This document shows positions 10,717 through 30,861 of a stretch of 64,000 nucleotides of DNA, in pieces. The position numbers were made by a program, and so were the translations under genes. Below the pieces are notes generated by a model. That model searched no databases and had not been told where the DNA came from. It was given only the letters and a program-made list of their open reading frames with translations. The DNA lies in contig OX393549.1 in assembly GCA_947650365.1 (NCBI GenBank), positions 23,921,347 to 23,985,346 of the forward strand, read 5' to 3'. The stretch's first letter is position 1. The number at the start of each line of letters is the position of its first letter. The stretch is from Chamaelirium japonicum. Its lineage: Eukaryota > Streptophyta > Magnoliopsida > Liliales > Melanthiaceae.

Positions 10717-11579
10717 CTTTTGGCATCTTTATTCCTCTCTCGTCTCGTTGATCGTTACGAGGTCTCCGCACGTGCGTTTAGTCGCCAAGAAGAATCAGAG
10801 TTGAAGGCCTCCACCCGAGATCATCTGATCTCATTGCTAATGATTTCTTCCTCCGTTGTGCATGCCTCGGATCTCGCTCAAAGGAAGAACTCAACCTCAT
10901 CAAGTACTATTGCGGATCGTCATTACCCGGCGCGTTATGGCCGGAGGTACATGAATCGATCCCTTCGCTTCCGCCTATGGTCTCTATGTTCATCGTTTTC
11001 AAGGTTAATTGTTCTCGATAATAAAGACAATTGCATGTTTCATGTAGATTATTTTTCACATTCCTACCTTTGAGTTGTTCGGTTCGCAGATATTAGGGAG
11101 GAAATCATCGTTGGGGGGAGATCAACAACGGACAGGGCAGCTTAGAGAAGAAAACATTTTCTCCCAAGATTGGGGGGGAATCCATTTCCCTTAGAAGATG
11201 ACATGGCAATTGTTCTTTGCCGATCGTACCCTTGCCCTTGTATATTATTTCCTAACCCTCATCCTTCTAATTCACCTGCCAGGTTATGTGAAGCCCGACC
11301 TCCCTGAATTATCCTCTCATTTTCATTGCACAAACCAAACATTTTCGAGCAATGAAAATGGCTGCCCCTCTTATTTTGGCCTTCATTTCCTATACACGAT
11401 CCAAACAACGGTAATCAATTCCATTTCCTCGGCAACCAATTCCGTGGAAATGGAATTGATCGCCGAGAGCCATTTCTGTGAATCAAACGGGCCCTTTATC
11501 ACATTATTGACTTATCTAATGACAATTCACAAACTATTTACTTGAAGGGAAGGGGTCCAACCTATTCGATACAATCATA

Positions 11580-11845
11580 CAAGTGTATGCATTGGATGCC
11601 CACCAGGGGGGTTAGAAGGGTCTGTATATCAACTGATGCTTGGGTGAGGGAGGCGGTGGTTCACGTCCCCACCTCGTGTTATCCAAGCGTGGGGTTGGGG
11701 TTGGTGTGCATTCCGGGAGGAATTAGTACACGCCCGAAGCAGTACTGGGACCGGTGTGCATTTCCAGAGGGATTAGTCTGAGCCCAAAGTGGGTCCACTG
11801 CCCCCAAAGATTTCGGGACACGCACCAATCTCAAAAAACAAGAAG
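11580..11845 (+). mobile_element. Au-like tRNA-derived SINE
   Basis: GATGCTTGGGTGAGG and GGTTCACGTCCCC (box B-like) are followed by GTGTGCATTCC, GGGATTAGTCTGAGCCC, GTGGGTCCACTGCCC and TTTCGGGACAC, then an A-rich end. The order matches plant Au-family SINEs, whose 3' half carries CATTCC...GGGATTAGTC. An internal partial duplication (two GTGTGCATT phrases at about 11702 and 11754) is present. Confidence 0.6.
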
Positions 11846-12499
11846 GAATATGCAGTGGATTACTTACTTGGTGAATTGTTGCTTTAGGCAGCTGCAATGT
11901 TCATGACCCAAGCATATGTACAGCTTACTTAGGCCTGTGAAAAAGCTGGGCCATGGCAGGGCCGGGGTCGAACCGGGCCCTACCCTTTATTCTTACGGGG
12001 TGGCCCCAGCCCTCCAAGGCCGAGCACGAGTCATGTTGATGGCATTAAGATAAAATTTCGTCCGACAAGCGAGAACTGGAGGGGGTGATACGGTATTCTG
12101 AATACAGGCACAATTCCTATTCTAGGTGGGTAAGTCTTAATGACATCCAGCCTAAATTTGTGAACTTTTTTTTTTTTTCTTCTATTAAGGTAAAGTTAAA
12201 CAGCTGCTCTTTCATAATACAATGTCACCGTCAAAACTTTTCGAACATAATTGGACTTGACCTCACATTATTGGGTCTCTATCTGCCCTCTGCTTTCCGC
12301 TATCCCCCAGCTCCGCCCTAGGGCCGTCGAAGGCCAGGGGCAGGGCTAGGATGGGGGCAAACCTGACTAATCCCTCATCATGGAGGGCTTACGAAAAATT
12401 GGCCCGGTATCAGGCCCTTGTCGGGCAAGGTACCCCTCTCCAAAGAACCAGATTGTACAGACCTAAATGTACTGCTACTCTTCCTCTCAAATATTTTTT

Positions 12500-12734
12500 G
12501 GGTTATTTTGACTTTACACCCCCAAATTTTGCCTTGAATTACTTTACCTCCCAAAACTAACTGCTCCGTCAGCTCACCATCTAAGAGAAAGGGTGAGCGG
12601 ACGGTTAAGAAATAAAGTTTTGGGGGGTGGGCTGATGGAATAGTTAGTTTTGGGGGGTAAAGTCTAATTAATGAAAATATGGGGGGTAAAGTCTAATTCA
12701 AGGCAAAATTTGGTGGGCAAAGTCAAAATAACCC
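12500..12734. mobile_element. Mutator-type MITE with a 9-bp target duplication
   Basis: 235 bp. The left terminus GGGTTATTTTGACTTTAC pairs with the right terminus GGCAAAGTCAAAATAACCC, and the similarity extends about 80 bp inward. Both flanks carry ATATTTTTT (12491-12499 and 12735-12743), a perfect 9-bp target-site duplication as made by Mutator-like transposases. Noncoding. Confidence 0.85.
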
Positions 12735-14340
12735 ATATTTTTTGCCTGAAAAACAAGTGATCTTACAACACAAAATAATTCACCTGGGTAAAAGATAAAA
12801 GAGGTAAAGTAAAAGAAATGATATATCCAAAATCAAGATATGCGAAGAAAACCGACTAATTATTTCCCAATAACATGAGAAAATTGTCAACCATTCTTTT
12901 TTATTTTCCCGACTTTCTCTCGGTTACCTTCGCTTGAAAAATGATCAGATTGCTGACTGTTACCAATGAGCACAAGAACCGGTGGTCTTTCTTCAAATCT
13001 ACACCGTACCCACCCACCAAAACGATCAAGCTGTCCTGTTACAGAGATCGGCCTAGCACGCCAACACAGTGAAGCATGCAGAGAGGCAGCTCAGCACAGA
13101 TCCATATCAGTAGGTTGTGCAATCAGAGGACGGCATTTCCCATGCTTCCAACCACCAAGCAAAGGACGGAAGGCCTACACGAAAGAGAACACAAGAAAAG
13201 GCAAGGCAGCAAAGGCCCACCACAAACAAATTAATGAGGCCTGCTCAACTGTTCGGAAACATGCGTGGCATTATGAAGGAGCCTCCCGGGCCAGCCGAAG
13301 AAAACAACAAGAAATCGGTCCCCAGGCCATTTCACGGGACTTATAAGTAAAACAACACAACAATTATTCAGATCTATATCAAGCATTACCTTGCATGAAT
13401 CAACTGGAAGAGCATGGATATGTTCTTTAATCATGCCTGATAACCTGTAACCTGCACCAAGATTACATAGAATCGCAGATCGCACACAAACACATCCTTA
13501 GTGTGTGCGCACAACTATACATGTTTTCATCGCAAGGACCAATGGAAGCCAGAACATCATAGTCTTGTGAAGATAGTAGTTAAACAAGAGAGGATAACAC
13601 AAGCAAATAAAATAGATGGAGTAGTGAATTAAGAGAGCAGTCCACTGAATTAATCCACCATGCGCAGAATAGTTTCGCCGTAAAAAAAAGGTTAATCAAG
13701 GGGATTGAAAGATAATATAAGGACACGACACAACCAAAGATCCACATCTGTTGTTAAATCAGGCAACTTCCGTCTAAGAAGTGAGAACGGACAGGAAGCA
13801 CAAGAATGCAGACACTCGACTGGCATTAGGGGATGCAGTTCTGGCGATGACACACCGACTCCCAGTTCAGACACATTCATCCGACAGTTTATGCGGTCCA
13901 AAATAGGGACAGGCACCCCCAGCAGAACAAATTTTACCATCGATCAAAATCAACAGATCCAACCAATTTCAGCCAATAGTTATTTCCTCCCAGTAGGATA
14001 CTACTTGAATCAGACATTACCAAAGCAAATGAAGAGAGCACATACAAACACATTCCTCCAATTTCTGAACGTAATGCTATCTTGTCCACTTTAGATTTCA
14101 GTAAACTCTCTTCTTTTTCTGGTGAGTTTACAACTATATTAGGAAGCAGAAACAGAGCTCCTCAAATATTCCATAGACCCAGTCTGTGGCCGCAATCAAA
14201 ACAAGATCTGACGGATAGTTGGTATTGCTAATGACAATCTACAGCTATGTGGGGAAAAATCAAGAATTAAAAGGGATAGAGTTTTTTTATCTTTGAGTTA
14301 ACTTTTACTTTAGAAAATGCGCACTTTGTTGTGATGTTCC
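12735..14340. other. Intergenic sequence with no supported gene
   Basis: Reading frames of 77-129 codons on both strands overlap each other, lack recognisable domains and have no splice context. Nothing else is evident. Confidence 0.5.
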
Positions 14341-14359
14341 ACTACCATTACCATGCACC

Positions 14360-15066
14360 TGGGATACACTGATACTTTGAAACAGGTGCCATACCCGTAC
14401 CGGATACTTCCTGTCGTTCCCGATACTCCGATAAGGCCCGATACGTATCCAATATGGCTAGAAAGTATCAGGATTTTTAAAAAAATCCGATATGCACGGG
14501 ATACGGGACCGACACGCTGGGGATACTGGACCGATACGCCGGGGATACGGCACCAATACGCCGGGATACGTATGGATGTCTATGTAGTCCAAAATTCAAA
14601 AATCCGACCCGAATCCGACCAAAACTTCGGATATGGATCTAAATTCCATACATAACTTTTTGCTTAATGATATCACTTGTATGTTTTGTTTTTTGCATGA
14701 TGCATGTGACACACTTTGTATTTTGTAATAGATGATGAATATTAATATTTTTTTACTAGCGTTTTGTAATGGATGATGAATGTGACACTTGCGCAATGTT
14801 GTTAGCTTATTATTTTGTAATGAATGAATGTGACACTAGCTTTGTATTTTTTGGTTGTATTGAATGTAAATCATGTAATGAATGATGAACATGGTCATAT
14901 TTAATTTTCAAACTATTCACTATTCATATTCTATCAAAAAAATATTATATTTAATTATATATATAATAAATTGCATATGTATCCATATCTTACCGTGTAT
15001 CCTTGTTTTTCAAAAATCCGCTTATCGCCATATCCGTATCCCTGTATCCGTATCGGTGCTTCCTGG
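14360..15066. mobile_element. GATACGG-rich transposable element with a 9-bp target duplication
   Basis: 707 bp flanked by CCATGCACC on both sides (14351-14359 and 15067-15075). The ends, TGGGATACACTGATAC and the complement of CCAGGAAGCACCGATAC, are imperfect inverted repeats. Both end regions are built from GATACGG-like repeats, and the middle holds ATGAATGTGACACT-type repeats. Two relatives lie inside the fifth intron of the RRM gene (24515-26340) in the opposite orientation. The 9-bp duplication suggests a Mutator-like mover. Confidence 0.75.
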
Positions 15067-15108
15067 CCATGCACCCTATTTAGACTTCCACGATCAAGGG
15101 TGGTAACT

Positions 15109-15181
<73 letters not shown>
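15109..15181. repeat. (CT)n microsatellite
   Basis: About 36 CT units without interruption. Confidence 0.95.
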
Positions 15182-15183
<2 letters not shown>

Positions 15184-16442
15184 ATCATCATCTCAAGTAC
15201 AATAATATCTATTGACATGCAATCATCCTCCAACCATGAAATATCAGAAGGGAGAACGGCTTCTTTTTTCGATATGGTCTACTTGTCATCCAAATCAACG
15301 TGTTCAACTAAACTAAGATCAAAATGTCTATTTTTGCTTTTATCCCCGTGTCTTTATCCTTCAACTTCATGTTGTACATAAAGAAGACAAGCATTTAACC
15401 CTTGTTGATTTAGTCTATTCCTTATCTTCGTATGAACTTATCACAAGACATAAAATAATATTTATTTTTTACGTAATTACAAATAGTCAAGTTCATATAA
15501 TATTGCTTACAAAAGTAAGCATACCTGCTCAAACGTACTCGAATTGCACTTGCAACCCTAAGCGCAACCGCCTACATGTGAGCCTCGACTCCAATTGTGA
15601 CTTTTGTCAACTAAGAGGCTGTCCCAAAATGAGCCCACCAATCAACTGTAACAATCAACAGATATACTACCTAATAAAATACAATTTTGAAATATTAAAT
15701 TTGCTCACTATGTTTGTAAAAACATCGTTAATTAAATACCTAGAGATCGGCGTTTCCTTTATTGATTGTCATTTCAAAACCAAAGCCTCCCTTGCTTTGT
15801 CATAGTAATCTAACTCGAAATCTACAGCTATATGTTCATCTTGATTGGGAACCATTCTCTCCATCATGCATAAATAAGTCATCTTGCACTTTTGATGCCC
15901 TGAAAAGCTCTCATAGCGTAATTGTGGAATCAAGTAATACCCAGCAGCATGCAAAGGATGATGAATGTGGGGAATCCATCGTTAAACAATCTTTTTCTAA
16001 ACTGAAGCGTCCTGAATTTTAAACCCACCACATGTATATGCAATATTTGCCTTAGCCGGATCTATTATCTCATATAAATAAAGGATTGACGGCCTCTGCT
16101 CAAAATCCACCTCTCAAGAATACTATAGTTAGTAGGGTTGCCTTAAGACAAAAATAAGTGAACGTCAAAAAGATCGATCAAGAAGCATCGTTGCCTTTGC
16201 TTCAACCACCTCACCTTCCAGGACCATTAACAATTATTACACTTTTCAGAAGCAAACATTGATTGTAGACTTTGTAGTGGTTGTTTATGCTTGAACAAAC
16301 TCTGTAATGTGAGGAATAATGTAGCAAGCATGTCACTGCTTGTCGTAGGAGCTCATCATTATTTGCAATATTTTCACTTGAACTCAAAGCCCAACCATGT
16401 CGATAAATGAATTTAGTACCTTGTTTTGCCTTTTTAACAGTA
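15182..16442. other. Intergenic sequence with no supported gene
   Basis: AT-rich, no recognised domain. The short frames at 15503-16022 have no family features. Confidence 0.5.
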
Positions 16443-16799
16443 CTAGTGCATGACTGTGCCTATCGACACTCGGACTGTCGCCTTCAGCGGCAACACACAC
16501 CCGATCATCTTTCTCAGCATCGACATTTGAGTGATCGCTTTGCTGGCAATACATAATCGTCCGCCTTCGATGTCAACACACACCCCAAGCAATGCCCGGA
16601 CCTTTTGCTCGCCACTGTCGATCACCAAAAACTCATTGTGTGGCTTCACCACCGTTGATCACAAAAAAAATTTTAAAAAATCATACCATCGTCGCCGACC
16701 TCTAGTAACCTCTGGAAAAAAAAAGGTCACCGCGACCAGTCGTTGCCCCGCCGCTACCGCTCGCGCTATCACTAACATCAGCTGCTGCTTCTCATGCTT

Positions 16800-17021
16800 C
16801 TCACCACACCCTAAATTTTAATAAATAATTATATTAATTAAAATCCAAATTATATAAAAAAAATATTAAGAGAGTGGTGTTCAAGTTATTATTTGATTTC
16901 ACCAGCTATTGCCAAGAGATCCAAATCAAATAATAACTTGAACACTATTCTCTTTATATTTTTTTATATGATTTGGATTTTCATCATTATAATTATTTAT
17001 TAAAATTTAGGGTGTGGTGAG
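16800..17021. mobile_element. Fold-back MITE nested in the Helitron
   Basis: CTCACCACACCCTAAATTTT at the left end is repeated as its complement (AAAATTTAGGGTGTGGTGAG) at the right end. Further pairing (CAAGTTATTATTTGATTT with AAATCAAATAATAACTTG) makes almost the whole 222 bp palindromic around 16900. Confidence 0.85.
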
Positions 17022-18026
17022 TAGCACCCTAAAGGGAGTGCAGTGCGAGAGCAGACAGAGGGCATTGTAGGTGTGATGTTCGTCTAAGATGACTCAACGA
17101 CGACTTGAGGTCATCGACGGAGCCTGGGCTTGGTGCACTCGATCTCGCCGGCCGTGAGGAAGGAGGTAGGCTGGTTCGGTTTCAGGTGGCGTCGATCGAG
17201 AGAAAGAGGGAGGGAGGGAAGAGAGGGTTGTGAGGGAGGACGATGCACTGTACTCTTTCTCCTTTCCCTTCGACTGTCCTGCATCACCAAGAACCCCTCT
17301 TCTTCCTCCTCTCTCTGAACCCAACGACCACTGGCACCACCTTTTTACCTCCCTCCTTGTCCTTCTTCCAACACCACAACCACATGCCCTCCTTTTTCTC
17401 TTCTCTTCCTGCTCCCTTCTTCTCTCCCTCCACCTCGGCATCCTCCTCTTCCTCTTCACGATCGAAAGCAGGGGCTCGAGCTTGAGCTTGGGCTTGGGCT
17501 TGGGCTTGGAGCGAAATCGCTATTACAGAGAATTCATTAAAAAAAAGAAAGGAATTTATTTCTAAGAAACAGAGGATCATTTGTTTCTCATTAACTGCAA
17601 GTATTCGGGTCAGGCACACTCAATTCCTCCACGAAAAATGTGGTATAATGCGGTTGATGTTGTGCGGGATCTGTCGTTGCTAAGAGAGAGAGAGTCCACA
17701 CCTGGCGGACCGAGAGCCTGCATGAGGTGCGTGGGCGAGAGGGTGATGCCTTTTGCACGATGGTGCGGTGAGGGGTCGATGCCTTCTGCACAATCACAGC
17801 CTCTTGAAAGGTTTGGGTGAGTGCAATTGAAGGGAGAGGATTTTGGGACAATGAAGGATTTTCACACCAGGATCATCCTAGTTTTGGGACAATCACGGGC
17901 GGTGATTGCGGGAGCAGCTGATGCATTGCAACATGCCGCAGTTGGGGGGATTTGAAGACGGGTTGCTTGATTTGGGGGTGTCGCGTGTTGCATCGGAGGA
18001 TCTGGGCGGCTCGAGGGAAGGGGGGA

Positions 18027-18057
18027 GGCTCGAGGAGGGGGGGGGGGGGGGGGGGGG
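18027..18057. repeat. Poly-G runs in the Helitron interior
   Basis: A run of about 20 G; similar runs follow at 18335-18358. Lengths are not reliable. Confidence 0.8.
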
Positions 18058-18325
18058 GGAAGAGCTTATCGACTTGAAGAGGGAAGAGGGGGCGTGAAGG
18101 ACAGCTCGATCTTATCAACTTGAAGAGGGAAGAGGAAAGAGGGGCTGTGAAGGGCGGTTTTCTCAGCTGGAAGAGGGGGGTCGATCTGGCCGGCTCGAAG
18201 GGGGGACTTTGTCCGCCCGATATTCTCTGCAACGTGAGAAGGGGGGATATTACCGGTGCGAGAGGGGGGCGTGAAGAGAGGGGATCACGGTTTGTCGATT
18301 TGGGGTTGGGGTGTTAATAGGGTTT

Positions 18326-18356
<31 letters not shown>

Positions 18357-18690
18357 GTTTCTTATCGGCGCGACAGGGGAGCGTGAAGGGAGGGGATCAC
18401 GGTTTCCCGATTTGGGTTTGGGGCGTTAATATGGTTTTGTTTTTTTTTTGGGGGAGGGGGAGGGAGGGAACTTACCGGAACGAAAGGAGGGGTGTGAAGG
18501 GAGGGGATCACAGTTTCCTAATTTAAGGTTGGGGCGTGAACAGTTTTTTTTTTTCTGAGATGAGCTCTCTATGTTTCTTTATTAGATTTTGTCATCTTGA
18601 ATGTTTTGTCTAGTCAGCATGTGCATTTTTGTCTAGTGAGCGTTCCGTTTTGTGTAGTCAGCACAATACCGCCGTGCCATTTTATATAGA

Positions 18691-21600
18691 TTAGTGAAAA
18701 CCTTCATATATTCCCATATCCTCCAATAACAAATCTATACAGTGTGCAGCACAAATAGTCCAATATGAGCTTTTCCTCTTCTGCATCAATTTCTTCCCGC
18801 TTAGCACATAAATTGAGTAATAGGCGTTTATTAGCGCTTGTTGGGCAGTACAGTTAGCCTTATCGGTAGGCCTTGACTTTCTTTATTGCTCTTTCGGTGA
18901 GTTATTTGCCAGAGGTTGTAGGCATTATGCTATCTTACCGCAAAGTAAGTTGAAAGACCTTTCCTGGGGCGGACTACTTCACGTACGGTATTCCGAGAAA
19001 AACAAAAACCGAGTAGTGTGTAAGCAAGAGTCAGCTAGCTCTTAGCTCCTTACGTGAAAGCTACTATACGTGATAGTCTGTACAACATTAGCCTCTCCAA
19101 TCTCTTCAACGGTATCATTGAGATATTTAAAAAGTAACTCCCCATCTCTAATTGATGCACATGCGTCAATTGATTATTATTCACGAAATTAATCAATTAC
19201 CTATTTTTCCATCCGTCCAACCATCTTACATTATTGTGCACTCGTATACTTAGACTTCTTGTGATCTACCAGGAATTTGTTACCATTCCCCCTCTGATTT
19301 TAATACCCATGTCCCCATCAAATCAGAGGCTTGAACACTAATCCAAAATTAGCAATATGGCTTCACAATTCACACAATGCCATGAAATATGGGCTATTCA
19401 CTAAACTAAAAGGCAAAGGATTCCCAAAAAACCATCGCCTTATGCGTGAAAGGATCTATTAAATGAGATAAGGGGCTGGCAAGGCCCACTAGACAAAAAG
19501 GTAACGAACCTCCTTGGGAGAGGCCGCAATGACAGAAATCATGACACCAAGATCCATAGGCTGCGATTATTCTTGAGAGGTGAGTGAGTCTCTTTGAGAG
19601 GTCAAGCTTTTCTTTGCGGTTGCTCAGCAATTGGGCCTTAGAGAATGGCAACCTATTCAGATGATACAGAAGGGTCTTACTTCCACCGATCAACTTGATG
19701 AATAAGATGTCAGTTGGCCAACACTAATAGGGACAACACAGGGGCCTGTCGGCTGGTGCAACCGTGCAAGTCGTACATGGACTTCACTATGCCTGTAAGG
19801 AGCTAGAAAGCATTCCACCAACGCTCGTCGAGTCCGAGGGAGAAATCCAAGAGGGTCTGGTCGAAAGCTTCCCCGAGAGCTCCGTGGAAGCCAAGGGAGT
19901 AAGAGAAATGGGGATAGCCTTACTCTATGATGTATGTTGGGTGATTTCAATATTTCCTAGTCTACACATGCAAAAAAGTTGTTATAATTAATTTACTTAG
20001 GAATTAGTTGCACAAGATTAATAATTTTGAAATAAATATATAAATTCAAATTACTTTATAGTTTATAAAGGGAACCTCCAACTGATCAAAAAGTCTGACG
20101 CTCCGTCATTATCACTATGTTCTCCTTGGAAGCCCAAGAAAGCTATAAACAGGCAGCAATACTGAATGTTCACGGTACAATACTGAAGCATGTCTTAAAT
20201 TTGCTCGGAGGGAGAAATGGGACAGAGAGGAAGACTTTAATCTCATCCATACGCGAAGAAATGCAGCCTATTCAAAGAGATCTGTTGTGTCACAGATTTT
20301 AAGGGATGGTGGGATCTATAACCATTCCGATCGAGCTTCTTCCACTAAATACATGTCTTAATAGGAATTCTCCACGACAGTTAAAGAGCACAAGTTGTCT
20401 TTGTAAATTAGAGCATCTGTGCATCCAGATATCCCCGAGTGTCAGGAACATTTTAGGATAAATTCAACATTTTCGCCTACTTTCTCATTTACAGATTTTT
20501 CAGAGATTGAAGTCTCAGCACGTTGGGACACCTTGACACTTCGCACTGTAAGTTGTCCAAGAGACATTATCTATCATTAACAGATAACCTCCCGCTTTCA
20601 ACCTATATCCTAACCAGATCAATTAGGGTTTAGCTCGATCTCTACAGATATTCCTAAATTTAAGGTTCTCACTATTAAGCTTAATACTTTGCACTTGTTA
20701 GCAAAGCTCCAAAAAACAAGAAAAAAGATATATGAAAGAAAATTGATGTATGCGCAATGAAGTATTCAACAACCAGTGGTTGCAGCAAAAAAGCCAATCA
20801 AATCAGAGCCAGCCTAAAAGAAAGTCCACCAGCAATGATAAATCAACCACAATATGTAACACCTAATCGATTAATACAGAGTTACAGCCTCCCCTTATGA
20901 CCTGATGATTTATTTATTTCTAGAAGTCCATAGGGAACAAAGAATTGTTCAATAGTGGATATATAAATTGAATGGTGTTCGCTTGAGTTTGGATTGCAAA
21001 AGTATTTGAAAGAAGACGCAGAAGGTGTCCATAATGAACACATCGAACTATGCAGAAAGCTCAATTACACATAAGCAACAGACATTACACCTTTGCATCT
21101 ATCGATTAAATGCAACAGAACAGAAGAAATAAAAGTAAAATCAAGGAGTGAAAAAAGAAAAATAGAAAACAAAGCGTGTCAACAAGAAAAAGTGCACTAA
21201 TTGTCTACACATCCCAACAGTAGTGAACCAAGAGATGCACATATTTAATTAGAAAACTATCAGTCGACATCCTCAATTCGCTCTCTCAGACTCACCAGCA
21301 GCCCAGCCCCTCTGCACCAGTTTCAGCTATTTGTATCTTAATGTAGAACCACCCCAAAGACAGCAAAAAAATAACAATATAAGAGAGAGAATATATCCAA
21401 TGATAAGATACATCTTAGTAGCATCAATCCCGTACAAGTTACAACATAGAAATTTATACAACACCTAACAATGTCCAAGTAAGCTTATATCTACAAAAGG
21501 GATTATTGTATCAGATCAAGTAATCATTTATTTATCAGATCAAATAATCATTTACTGAAATGCAGGTCCCAGAATTACAGTAAGTGATCTTCATCATGTC

Positions 21601-23163
21601 ATTTAGATTTATGAATAACCAATGAAATGTTAAAGAAGCATTATCTTAACAGCCCCAAGCAAGATATGGAACTTCCAATCAAAATATGCCTCCACTTACG
21701 AAAAGCAACTCATTATGAAACCACCAGAACAAGGGAAACTACTCCACAAGATTACCAGATGAAGTGATCACTTATAGACTTAAAAGAGAGTCAATCTTCT
21801 ATAAATCCAGCCAAGTACAGTGAGAAATGAGAATCAAGTGGTATAAATTTATTCTCGACTTACATCACACTTTAACATAAACTGCAGGTGCACTGTCTTC
21901 AAAGCATTCACATATCCATGACAGGGCATAACATGCTAATGATTAACTTCAATTAGTTTGGAACATAAGACAAAATTGCTTTGTAACACAGTAATGCAGC
22001 CCAATGTATTGATACAAATATCAAGACTGAAAAAGGATAATTATTGTCCACCAAATAGATCATAATAAAAAAAAATCAATGACATTAAGTAATTGAATAC
22101 AAATACAACCAAAAGGCAAAAATGTCATACATCAGATCATAAACTTTATAAGAACCTTGATAAATATTTCATCAAATAAAAATTGGAGAGTTCAGCTAAG
22201 GAAACTATATCCCAGGCAGCTTTCACGAAAGAATCATATGAATTGTTCTTCCAATTTAACCAACCCAGATCCAGACAATTGCTGAAGAACCAAGTAAATG
22301 TCCTCAATTTCAAGGAATTTAATTGTGCAAATTTAAGAGCAGCTCTATCTATTTCCATTCAGCTGTATAACATTTCTGTGTAGAAATATCAAAAACAATC
22401 CATCTGTTGGAACCAAACTCACAATCAATTGAAGAACACCAGCATAATCCCCAGCTAATCCATTATTGTACTAACCATGAATCAGCAATCGTGACATCAA
22501 CATAAAAATGCCTATTTTTCACTTGAAACCTCAAAGATCCGGCAACCCATCCCCATTCTCTTCCAGCATTATACATTGCATTTACTGAACCAAGTGTACC
22601 TTCTAGTGTACTTGGGAAATTGCATATCGAACGATCATCTATAAATACAATAAGATTCTGAATAAATTGGCATCTGCGGAAATAAAAATTCGTCATCAAA
22701 TCCGAATATAGTTCAGATATTTGTTCTCTTCAGTGTTGACATTAATTAATAAAAGTCTGAATTCCATCTCCAAGTTGACTTCAAGAGTTCATAATTGCTT
22801 AGCTGATTTTAATTATAAATATATAGCTCTAGTGGAGATCAGGTTCATCCAAAAAGGCTATTCAACATCCAACACACATAGCCATTGACCTAATAGTAGG
22901 TTCCTTCAAGGGAGATAACTACCAAATACAACCTAAAACGAAATCGGACAGAGAGTTCATAACATCAACCAGCTCAAATTTCATCAAAAATAGACAATTA
23001 AGATTAACATCCTAGACAGAAAGACCTTCCTTCTGCAGTATCACGCCAGCATCTGCAAATTATTGGGAGAAACAGAAATAATTTTCTATAAGATTCTATA
23101 CAACACAAAGACCAAATCAAAACAAGAAACGATAATAAGATACGAAGTGTTTGACATTACCAT
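18691..23163. other. Intergenic and 3'-flanking sequence of the RRM gene
   Basis: AT-rich sequence between the Helitron 5' end and the stop codon of the RRM gene. The 3' untranslated region must begin at 23163 and run downward, but no poly(A) signal can be assigned with confidence. No second gene or recognisable transposon protein was seen. Confidence 0.5.
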
Positions 23164-30682
<7,519 letters not shown>

Positions 30683-30861
30683 ACCCTAAAGATGGAAGCA
30701 GTACGATCACGGAATTGGAGAAGAGATCTTCGCGTACCTGGAGCTGGTTTGGAGCAGAGGAGGAGATCAAATGAGGAAACCCTAGAGTGGACAGTACAGC
30801 CTTTTCGATTCTCTCAGGGGTAATTGGTGAGAACCCAAAAAATAAAATTGATGAGAAGGGC
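30683..30861 (-). promoter_or_regulatory. Proximal upstream region of the RRM gene
   Basis: About 180 bp lie between the ATG and the start of a long-TIR element. The transcription start cannot be placed. No strong TATA box is visible. Confidence 0.35.

Larger units (their letters stand above)
9808..11494. mobile_element. Putative DNA transposon with GGGCCCGTTTGGTTT-type termini
   Basis: The left end reads GGGCCCGTTTGGTTTGC and the right end TGAATCAAACGGGCCC, a terminal inverted repeat of about 15 bp. GGGCCCGTTTGGTT is a frequent terminus among plant PIF/Harbinger-like and related MITEs. The interior holds GA microsatellites and no transposase, and the target duplication is not clear. The two ends may belong to separate decayed elements. 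Confidence 0.45.
16443..18690 (-). mobile_element. Helitron (non-autonomous), complete ends
   Basis: On the minus strand the element starts TCTATATAAAATGGCACGG at 18690 and ends CTAG at 16446-16443. It is inserted between A and T as Helitrons are. The 5' end carries repeats of GCTGACTAGACAAAA and the 3' end the family signature of a short hairpin (around TGTCGATAGGCACA) before CATGCACTAG. The interior contains G-rich segments (17950-18540), a module shared with the elements at 37319 and 63364, and a nested fold-back element. No Rep/helicase is encoded. Confidence 0.85.

Noticed and set aside
10284..10751. Arg-Glu-rich 155-codon frame
   Set aside because: It is a translation of GA microsatellites and adjacent C-rich sequence, with no domain.
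12966..13350. 126-codon plus-strand frame
   Set aside because: No recognisable domain; overlapping frames are equally long on the other strand.
14955..15381. Frames of 92 and 136 codons over the CT tract
   Set aside because: They are products of the CT microsatellite read on both strands.
17094..17619. Frames of about 110-121 codons in the minus-strand Helitron
   Set aside because: They come from pyrimidine-rich Helitron interior; no similarity to Rep, helicase or captured genes could be recognised.
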